Shown here in pieces: positions 28,420-34,586 of a DNA stretch of 64,000 bases. Positions within the stretch are counted from its first letter, which is position 1; each line of letters begins with the position of its first letter. The notes under the pieces are model-generated. The model worked only from the letters and a program-made list of their open reading frames with translations. It had not been told where the DNA came from and made no database searches. The position numbers and the translations under genes were made by a program. The DNA comes from Autumnicola tepida (GTDB lineage: Bacteria; Bacteroidota; Bacteroidia; Flavobacteriales; Flavobacteriaceae). The stretch covers positions 94,903-158,902 of the forward strand of contig NZ_JAVRHQ010000007.1 in the NCBI RefSeq assembly GCF_031846485.1, written 5' to 3'.

Positions 28420-28889
28420 CACGGTTTTTTTAACAGTATTCTAGTGTATTACTTCTCCAAACTGAATCAAGTTCCTTAACTAAGGCAATTAGTTGCTCCT
28501 TGTTCATAAAATTAAATAATGATCATATAAGAATGCCTTGATTTTAAAGGCATTTATAACCTAAAGATGCTGTTTTATCAAATAACCGTCAATAAGAACT
28601 GTAAATTATTAATAACTTTTCCATTAGGCTATTGAGACAAATTAGAATAATCCTCGAGGGGATAAAATACGAATTTGGCAACTAGTCCAAAAATGGAACA
28701 AGTACAATACCAGTCCTGGTCTGGTGGTGAACCAGTAGCGGACCAGTTGTGGATAAGCCTTGGGACGGTTCTCCGCTAAAATAAAGAAACGCGCTATCGC
28801 GCCTAAACATCTTAAATGGAAATTTTTTTAAAAAATGATCTGGCCAAAAAGTTTTTTTGTTTTAGTATTTTCTTCTATAAACCTTTCTT
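28420..28889. other. Non-coding left end of element B
   Basis: About 470 bp without a convincing gene. It contains a cluster of five ACCAG/CTGGT pentamers in both orientations between 28709 and 28746 (see the separate entry). The rest is AT-rich with no other strong structure seen. Confidence 0.6.
28709..28746. repeat. Cluster of five ACCAG/CTGGT motifs
   Basis: ACCAG at 28709, 28731 and 28742, and its complement CTGGT at 28716 and 28721, all within 38 bp. The arrangement suggests a multi-site protein-binding region (excisionase, integrase accessory factor or initiator). It lies behind the 247-residue winged-helix-like gene, inside the left end of the element. Confidence 0.6.
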
Positions 28890-29633
28890 TTATGTTTTCA
28901 GCTTTTGCCGCTTTTTAAAAAGAAAAAGAGGTAAAATAGTGTCAATTAGCTGAAAACGATAATTCCCCCGGTAATAGACAATATTGTTCCTTTTATCATT
29001 GTATTTTAAACACTGTTCCATGGCTTTTTTATTCGGCACTATGCTTCCATAGTTCTTTTTCACCTCCAGCAGGTTTTGCTTTACGGCACAATCCTTTAGC
29101 CGGGAAGCGGTGGCTGTGGAGATTTTAAAGATCTTACAGAGGCCTAAAACAGAAAGTGGCGCAGGTGCTTCTTTAGAGTTGAAGTTTGGAGAAAGAAAAT
29201 GATAGGTACTGCCTTTTATCTGTACGCTTTTCTTTCTCCTTACTTTTCTCCAGAAATCCATATGAAGATATCCATAAAGTATCGCCCCGGTGATTGCTTT
29301 AATGTTCCTGTACGAATGGAAATCTACCGGATAAGAAAGCCTGGCTTTCCAGCTGTTCTCCCTTCGTATCCTGTCAAAGGATTTGATGATGTAATATCCC
29401 GTTTTCGCATTATATTGAAGCCAGCCCTTTTCTACCAGAAACCTGATATAGTTTAAGGTGGTTCTTCTTGAACTAATTTCTTCGGTAAGCTCCAGGAATA
29501 ATAGTTCTCCGTCATTTAATTTTGTCTTGCCGGTTGGGTAGAGCAGCTTTAGGGACAAAAAGAACTGCAGCTTTTTGGCATAGCCTTCCTGCTGTGCGTT
29601 TATAAATAACTGTATAGGAACCGATACCTCCAT
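28890..29633 (-). CDS. Mobile-element protein of unknown function with two winged-helix-like segments
   Basis: A 247-residue basic protein. I do not recognise a named family. Residues about 45-90 (LTEEISSRRTTLNYIRFLVEKG, then LQYNAKTGYYII) look like a winged helix-turn-helix. A second candidate helix-turn-helix lies around residues 160-195 (GLCKIFKISTATASRLKD). Two consecutive winged helices are seen in some plasmid and element initiator proteins, so a replication or excision role is possible but unproven. It is the last gene of a three-gene - strand set with the helix-turn-helix and BfmA-like genes (gaps of 30 and 1 bp), a set typical of Bacteroidota mobilizable elements. Confidence 0.7.
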   Translation of the reverse strand: MEVSVPIQLFINAQQEGYAKKLQFFLSLKLLYPTGKTKLNDGELLFLELTEEISSRRTTLNYIRFLVEKGWLQYNAKTGYYIIKSFDRIRRENSWKARLSYPVDFHSYRNIKAITGAILYGYLHMDFWRKVRRKKSVQIKGSTYHFLSPNFNSKEAPAPLSVLGLCKIFKISTATASRLKDCAVKQNLLEVKKNYGSIVPNKKAMEQCLKYNDKRNNIVYYRGNYRFQLIDTILPLFLFKKRQKLKT

Positions 29634-29663
29634 TTCTACTTCAACTTATTATTCCTTGAGAGT

Positions 29664-29969
29664 TTATTTCCTTCTTTTTCTATGACGATTTATAAATGCC
29701 GTGATATCCTTTAAATTGTAATAGATCTTGCCTTTAACCTGGGTATAATCTATAAGGCCTTCTTCCCGCCAGTTCTGAGCGGTTTTTGCTGTTATTTTGA
29801 ACAGCTGGATGAAATCGGCATTATCCAGGAGGATATATTCGGGATCCCGGATCTGCCGGATTCGCAATTCCCTGGTCAGCGCATCGATCTTTTCTTCCAG
29901 GGAATGGATGCTGAGCATAAATGGGTGTGGTGTATCTTTCATTTCATTTAATATTTTAGGTGCTTGCAA
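29664..29969 (-). CDS. Helix-turn-helix protein, excisionase/MerR-like
   Basis: A 101-residue protein. The C-terminal half (YILLDNADFIQLFKITAKTA followed by QNWREEGLIDY and IYYNLKDITAFINRH) matches the helix-turn-helix type common to Bacteroidota excisionase-like proteins. The N-terminal half contains a short amphipathic helix (SIHSLEEKIDALTRELRIRQ), possibly for dimerisation. It is the likely recombination-directionality or regulatory factor of element B. A second in-frame Met at residue 11 could also be the start. Confidence 0.8.
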   Translation of the reverse strand: MQAPKILNEMKDTPHPFMLSIHSLEEKIDALTRELRIRQIRDPEYILLDNADFIQLFKITAKTAQNWREEGLIDYTQVKGKIYYNLKDITAFINRHRKRRK

Positions 29970-29970
29970 A

Positions 29971-30339
29971 TTATTTCCAATAGTTGTCCCTATCAGGAAA
30001 CTGTTTCTTCTCCACGTAACGGGGTTCCTTTTTGGGTTCCGCTTGTTCCAGGAGCCCCATCAGAATTCCGGCCGTAGGTTTGGTCTGGGTCTTTTCAATG
30101 TCTTTTAAGATGGCGATCACCCCATTGATCCTTTTTTTGATCAGGTTTTCCATAGTCTGCATCCTTGGCCCCAAATCTTCTGTTGGCGCAATGCCATTGT
30201 GTTCAAAAAATTCCAGCATCAGTAGTAAGGTCATCGATTGTGACCTGGAAATTCCTTTGCTGTACTTCCTGAACTTCCTGGCTACAGAGGTTTTGATACT
30301 GATGGTCACAAAGCCCTCTTTTTCATATCCTTTATCCAT
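29971..30339 (-). CDS. BfmA/BtgA-like mobilization protein
   Basis: A 122-residue protein starting with a ribbon-helix-helix-like segment (FVTISIKTSVARKFRKYSKG followed by ISRSQSMTLLLMLEFFE). This is the pattern of the small oriT-binding partner proteins BfmA/BtgA of Bacteroides mobilizable transposons. Such proteins bind oriT and recruit the relaxase. The relaxase partner (BfmB/BtgB type) is not found beside it, so the transfer module looks incomplete. A hairpin at 30516-30535, upstream of its start, is a candidate oriT feature. It is followed after 1 bp by the helix-turn-helix gene. Confidence 0.75.
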   Translation of the reverse strand: MDKGYEKEGFVTISIKTSVARKFRKYSKGISRSQSMTLLLMLEFFEHNGIAPTEDLGPRMQTMENLIKKRINGVIAILKDIEKTQTKPTAGILMGLLEQAEPKKEPRYVEKKQFPDRDNYWK

Positions 30340-30515
30340 TTTTCAGTGAATTTTTTCCCGGTTTTGTTGGGCTGCCAGAGGTTTTCAATTAAAAATCAAT
30401 GCTAAGCCTCATTTCTAACCTGTTTAACTATTTATCAAAAACTTGTAAATCAATTAATTACATTAAAAGCGGAAAATGTAACATCGCGGAGCGGGTTACC
30501 CTCTTGCTATTCCAC

Positions 30516-30535
30516 TTTTGCCCCTACGGGCAAAA
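30516..30535. other. Perfect 8-bp-arm hairpin, candidate oriT element
   Basis: TTTTGCCC-CTAC-GGGCAAAA, a perfect inverted repeat about 180 bp upstream of the BfmA-like start on the - strand side. There is no T-run at a useful distance and no gene ending into it, so a transcription terminator is unlikely. The position just upstream of the mobilization gene is where oriT would be expected. Confidence 0.5.
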
Positions 30536-30933
30536 ATTTCATACCATCCTGCCTTAAACCAAAAGCGGTTTGAGAGGACAGAAATTCCCAAAATATTTTG
30601 TTCAGATGTATATTATTACCAGTGAAGTCAAATCAAAAAAACAGGTAATATTACGTTAAAAGCTGCTATAGTTCAGTACTTTAAAAATACGCAAAATCCT
30701 TATTTAAAGCGCATTATATCACCTATTTATGTGAAATTAATTTTGACCTTATTTGATTCGATTTGATGTTAAAAACCAGGTACGAAACATTAAACAGCAA
30801 CAAATCCAGCCAATTAAAATGAAGTCCTTTTCACCTATTACTTTTTTTATCCTGAGCGTTTTCCATTTTTAAGCATTTTTAAAGGAAAAAAGCGATTGGA
30901 ATATAATTTTCTGTTGCTTCTATTTACTTCCTT

Positions 30934-31105
30934 CAGAGCCTTCGCTGTTACCATTTTTTGTTGTCCGGAAAATTTGGGATTTAGAATTAGGATAGGACGT
31001 AGTGACAATAATTCAATAAGAGCAGGAATTACCTTCCAGTCCGGCTAACTTCTAAATCCCATAACTTCGCATGATTAAAAAATGGTAACGCTGGAAACGA
31101 CTCTG
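30934..31105. repeat. 172-bp interrupted palindrome, possible MITE remnant
   Basis: Two inverted arms match in the same order with equal spacing: CAGAG / CTCTG (outer), GTTACCATTTTTT / AAAAAATGGTAAC (13 bp, perfect), then a 16-nt spacer in each arm, then GGGATTTAGAA / TTCTAAATCCC (11 bp, perfect). The central unpaired part is 63 bp. This could be terminal inverted repeats of a small non-autonomous element, a recombination site or a structured RNA. Confidence 0.6.
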
Positions 31106-31227
31106 GTGGTAAAAATAATAATGAAAAGAGCGGGTACTTTAGGAATTATTAGGTTAAAAGTTCATATCTACGGACGCATACCTGAAAGTTATGAGGAGAG
31201 GAATAATTTTCAGGTATGGGTCCATGA

Positions 31228-31374
31228 GCTTTTTCAACGAAGCGCTTTTTCCTGGAGGAACGGAAGGGAAATGGGCTGAGCATTGATCTATCATCAAAAT
31301 ATCCCCTCTTTAACCCCAAAGATTCGGCTAAGATTGAGAAATTACTAAAGGCAAAAATTAGTATAGCTATTTAA
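31228..31374 (+). pseudogene. Possible 3' remnant of a coding sequence
   Basis: A 48-codon frame without a start, closed by TAA at 31372, reads as a protein-like mix (FSTKRFFLEERKGNGLSIDL, then NPKDSAKIEKLLKAKIS). The pattern faintly recalls the N-terminal arm domain of Bacteroidota integrases, but there is no start and the frame upstream is closed by TGA at 31225. It overlaps the stop of the - strand regulator by a few bases. The call is tentative. Confidence 0.2.
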
Positions 31375-34276
31375 CTGTCTCCACGGCTGGTTCTGAAAGT
31401 TTCTCAAGAAATTCCAAAAAGTTAGTTTCCTGTACATCCAGCTTTTTTCTAATCCTGTAACGTGCAGTTTCCACTCCCCGGACAGAAATATTTAAGAGCG
31501 GAGCTATTTCTTTATTAGTAAGGTTCATCTTTACAAATGCGCAAAGGCGGAGTTCCCTTTTGGTCAATTTTGGATCTATCTCCTTAAGCCGTTTGAAAAA
31601 ATCCTTATGCACCTTTTCAAAATGAACATCAAAAACATTCATGTATTCTTCCCCAATGCGATGCTGGTGAAGTTTATGAAGGATATCCTGAAGGTTTTTA
31701 CGCGCCATCTGTGTTTTCAGACTTTTCCGGAATTCCTGCAGGCTCTGGTAAGTTTCTGAAAATATATCCTTCTTTTGTACCAGCATCATGGTATAGTTGG
31801 CCAGCTCTTTACTTTTTCGAATATTATCTTCTTCCAGAAGCTGTTTGTCCTTTCGTATGTTCTCCTTTTCCTGCTTTAGTTTTAGTTGCTCTATTTCCAG
31901 TTGTAGCAACTTCTGGGTTTTTTCAGATGCCAATTTTGCTTTTAGCCGTTCCTGATGAATTTTTCTTCTAATTAGAAATACAAGAAGGAAACAAAGTGCA
32001 ATAAAACCCAGGATATACACAAGGATGGCAAGTGTAGTTTGATACCATACCCTTGGAACATTAAATTTGTACGAAATAATATCACCCTCCATCCCTGAAA
32101 GGTCCCTGCTGCGCACCTTAAAGATATAATCGCCCGGCCTCAGGTGGGTATATTCTTTAAATGGAGTATCCTCCCAGGCCGACCATTTCTTATCTATTCC
32201 TTCTAATATATACTGATACTGTACTGTGGAAGCAGGTGACATTTCGGGCGCCGAAAATTCAAATCTCACAATATCAGATTCTATGGGAAGTTGTATTTCT
32301 TCAGCGGTATTTAATGGAAGAAAAATTCTGTTTTCACCTTCTACAATGGAAATACTATTCAGTTTAGTAGGAACTTTATAGTTCGGTAAGGCTGAGGCAA
32401 TATTAAACCAATATAAGCCTGTAGTGGCTCCTATTAAAACTTTCTCATCAGGCAAAGGATAAATACTTTCCATTCCCCTGTTAAGGTTTCCCTTTAAATT
32501 CAGAAACAGGTTTTTATATATTTTCGGCTGGTCTTCATCTGGATTAAAATATCCTATTTCATCATCCTGAACAAACCAGGCCCTTTTCTCTCCCATCAGG
32601 AGTTTACGAGTGTTGTAAGCAGTATCTAATATCGAATTCAGGGGTTTATAAGGCTCAAATCTGTTTGCCTTTTTCTGAAATTCATAAACACCCGTGTTGG
32701 TGGTAAAGACAATATCATCTTTCCATTTGGTCACATTCACATTAAACGGAGAACTAAGGCCATTTTGATCGGTAAAATGGTCTACCGCATAAACCCGGCT
32801 ATAATCTTCAGTAAATTTAACTTTGTAAACACCCTTATAACCGTGGCAAACCCAATAGGTGCTTTTCTCTTCAGCTTTAAGAATATCCCTGGTAGATTCA
32901 TCAAAACCGCTGATTTTGCCACCAAGGTTCCATTCGTTACCACTCCGGGTCAAAAGATATAGTCCGCTGTAATTACAGGCAAGATAAGCATTGTCTTTTT
33001 CCGGGATTGGCAAAATTTTCCAGAAGCCATCTACGTCCCCGATTTTATGTGCCAGTCCAGAATCCAGCTCAAACAATCCTTTATCATGACCAATGATAAC
33101 AGAACCTTTTTCTTTTTGTACAGACCATGCCTGTCCTTCAAAGTTAGGAATTTTAGTAAAAGTAAATTTGTAGTTGTTCTCACCGCTTAGAGAAAGATTA
33201 CTATAATAGACACCTTTGTTGGTAGCAAGATATATTTGCTCTCCATCCAGGAGAATATCGTAGATAGACGCTTCACTGAATAAATGCGAAACCGGGCTCG
33301 TGAATTCTACAAAATCCAGCCCGTTGTTCAATAGAGCCCATACGTTTTGACCATTACTAAACAAGTTAAGTACAGATGAGTTGGAAAGTTCTGAAAATAA
33401 GGGAGATTCTGGAACTACTTCTCCCCCGGAAGTAACCATTATGATCCCGGAACTTAAGGTTCCCAGGAGGTAATTTTCACCAAATTTACGGGAAGAAATC
33501 ACCTGATCGGTATTGCCGTTCTCAAAAACCTTCCTCCAAAGTTCAATTTCCCTTTTCTCAGGATTACTCTTATAAAGGTTGCCGTTTTTTGCAACAAGTA
33601 TAACTTCCCCGGCCTGTTCACCCGGAAGAAACCCTATGATTTCGCTATTGTCGATTAATTTTTGATCAAAAACCAGGGAAAGACGCATTGAATCAGGGTC
33701 AAAACTGAAAATGCCGTGATTCGCATCCTGTACAAAAAACGTATTATTTGCTACACCAGAAAAAGTAAAGGACAGGTTTGAAGATATTTGCGTAGCAGAG
33801 TTACCGGAAATTGTTATAAGCTGCCCAAAAGACCTGTAAATTATATGGTCCTTAAATTCATGTACCTGCCAAAGGTTTTCAAGTTTTTCCTCATCAAGCT
33901 CCAGCTTTTCCAGCAAGGATTTATACCTGTACTTGCCAAGAGAATCTTTCGTTATAATTCCTAGTTCATTGAATCCTCCGGCATATACTAAGCCTTCTTT
34001 AGTAGTGGTCAAACTACGGACAGAGGAATTATTGGGTAGGGTAATTTTCTCCCATCTTTCCCCGTCAAAAATCAACACCCCGTCATTATTCCCAAAATAA
34101 CTTATCCCTTCATTATCCTGGGTCATGGTCCAGAACTGAACATCGGCTTGAAAATCCTTTTTGGAGTAATGGGTGATCCTGGGCAGATTACTAAAATCAT
34201 CCAGTTTATTCTGAGAATATCCTGAATAATCATTAAAAAAAATGAGTGCCAGAAAAAGATGTATCAGAAACTTCAA
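31367..34276 (-). CDS. Y_Y_Y-domain sensor with LuxR-type helix-turn-helix, PUL regulator
   Basis: A 969-residue one-component-like membrane regulator. Order: signal peptide, a long beta-propeller sensor region (about 30-650) resembling the two-component regulator propeller repeats, a Y_Y_Y domain (about 690-730, with GIDKKWSAWEDTPF and LRPGDYIFKVRSRD), one membrane helix (about 745-770), a coiled coil rich in Lys/Glu (about 775-830) and a C-terminal LuxR-like helix-turn-helix (about 897-945, LTNKEIAPLLNISVRGVETA). The periplasmic part should sense an oligosaccharide and the cytoplasmic part bind DNA. No histidine kinase domain is present. It is divergent from susC (34587) with 310 bp between them, which marks it as the regulator of PUL B. 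Confidence 0.92.
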   Translation of the reverse strand: MKFLIHLFLALIFFNDYSGYSQNKLDDFSNLPRITHYSKKDFQADVQFWTMTQDNEGISYFGNNDGVLIFDGERWEKITLPNNSSVRSLTTTKEGLVYAGGFNELGIITKDSLGKYRYKSLLEKLELDEEKLENLWQVHEFKDHIIYRSFGQLITISGNSATQISSNLSFTFSGVANNTFFVQDANHGIFSFDPDSMRLSLVFDQKLIDNSEIIGFLPGEQAGEVILVAKNGNLYKSNPEKREIELWRKVFENGNTDQVISSRKFGENYLLGTLSSGIIMVTSGGEVVPESPLFSELSNSSVLNLFSNGQNVWALLNNGLDFVEFTSPVSHLFSEASIYDILLDGEQIYLATNKGVYYSNLSLSGENNYKFTFTKIPNFEGQAWSVQKEKGSVIIGHDKGLFELDSGLAHKIGDVDGFWKILPIPEKDNAYLACNYSGLYLLTRSGNEWNLGGKISGFDESTRDILKAEEKSTYWVCHGYKGVYKVKFTEDYSRVYAVDHFTDQNGLSSPFNVNVTKWKDDIVFTTNTGVYEFQKKANRFEPYKPLNSILDTAYNTRKLLMGEKRAWFVQDDEIGYFNPDEDQPKIYKNLFLNLKGNLNRGMESIYPLPDEKVLIGATTGLYWFNIASALPNYKVPTKLNSISIVEGENRIFLPLNTAEEIQLPIESDIVRFEFSAPEMSPASTVQYQYILEGIDKKWSAWEDTPFKEYTHLRPGDYIFKVRSRDLSGMEGDIISYKFNVPRVWYQTTLAILVYILGFIALCFLLVFLIRRKIHQERLKAKLASEKTQKLLQLEIEQLKLKQEKENIRKDKQLLEEDNIRKSKELANYTMMLVQKKDIFSETYQSLQEFRKSLKTQMARKNLQDILHKLHQHRIGEEYMNVFDVHFEKVHKDFFKRLKEIDPKLTKRELRLCAFVKMNLTNKEIAPLLNISVRGVETARYRIRKKLDVQETNFLEFLEKLSEPAVETVK

Positions 34277-34378
34277 TGTGATTAAAAGTATTTGAAGTAT
34301 AAAGATATGAAATTTAAAGAAATTGTTAAGTCTTTAATTCTATTACATTTATCTGAATTGCAAACACTTACCTGTTTT

Positions 34379-34417
34379 GGCGTAACCAAGGCGTAGTTGC
34401 TTTAAGAATTTGGCGTA
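34379..34417. promoter_or_regulatory. Three phased GGCGTA boxes, candidate activator sites
   Basis: GGCGTA starts at 34379, 34390 and 34412. The spacings of 11 and 22 bp place all three on one face of the helix. The outer two are part of a longer 10-bp repeat TTTGGCGTAA (34376 and 34409). They are the best candidates for binding by the divergent LuxR-type regulator. Confidence 0.6.
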
Positions 34418-34487
34418 ATTCAAATGTAGCGCTTTTTTTCTGGGTGATATTATCATATTCTAATTTAGAAGCCTGTTAAATTAATTT

Positions 34488-34499
34488 GAAAACGTTTTC
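34488..34499. promoter_or_regulatory. GAAAACGTTTTC palindrome, LacI-like operator candidate
   Basis: A perfect 12-bp palindrome 87 bp before the susC start. The central ACGT with flanking A/T tracts is the shape of LacI/GalR-type operators. The inner 10 bp recur at 49435-49444, upstream of the susC of PUL C. Confidence 0.5.
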
Positions 34500-34586
34500 G
34501 AGTTGTTCATTTTATTAAATCATCAATTCGGAAGTTGGTTTCATCTAATGTATAATTTTAAGAACATTATAAATCATTTAATTCTG

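Larger units (their letters stand above)
30340..31366. other. 1-kb region without a confident gene
   Basis: It holds the oriT-like hairpin (30516-30535), a large interrupted palindrome (30934-31105) and a possible eroded coding remnant (31228-31374). A 65-codon open frame at 31082-31279 begins inside the palindrome arm and shows no recognisable protein features, so I do not call it. The stretch 30600-30900 is AT-rich and shows nothing else. Confidence 0.6.
34277..34586. promoter_or_regulatory. Divergent control region of PUL B
   Basis: 310 bp between the regulator and susC. It contains three helically phased GGCGTA boxes (34379-34417) and a 12-bp palindrome (34488-34499). I found no clear match to the Bacteroidota TTTG/TAnnTTTG promoter, so the transcription start is not assigned. 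Confidence 0.7.

Noticed and set aside
30960..31049. Integron-type attC site in the large palindrome
   Set aside because: The palindromic layout is suggestive, but I cannot find the paired RYYYAAC/GTTRRRY core sites at the ends, and there is no integron integrase.
31082..31279. A 65-codon + strand open frame
   Set aside because: It begins inside the arm of the large palindrome and has no recognisable motif or ribosome-binding site, so it is not supported as a gene.
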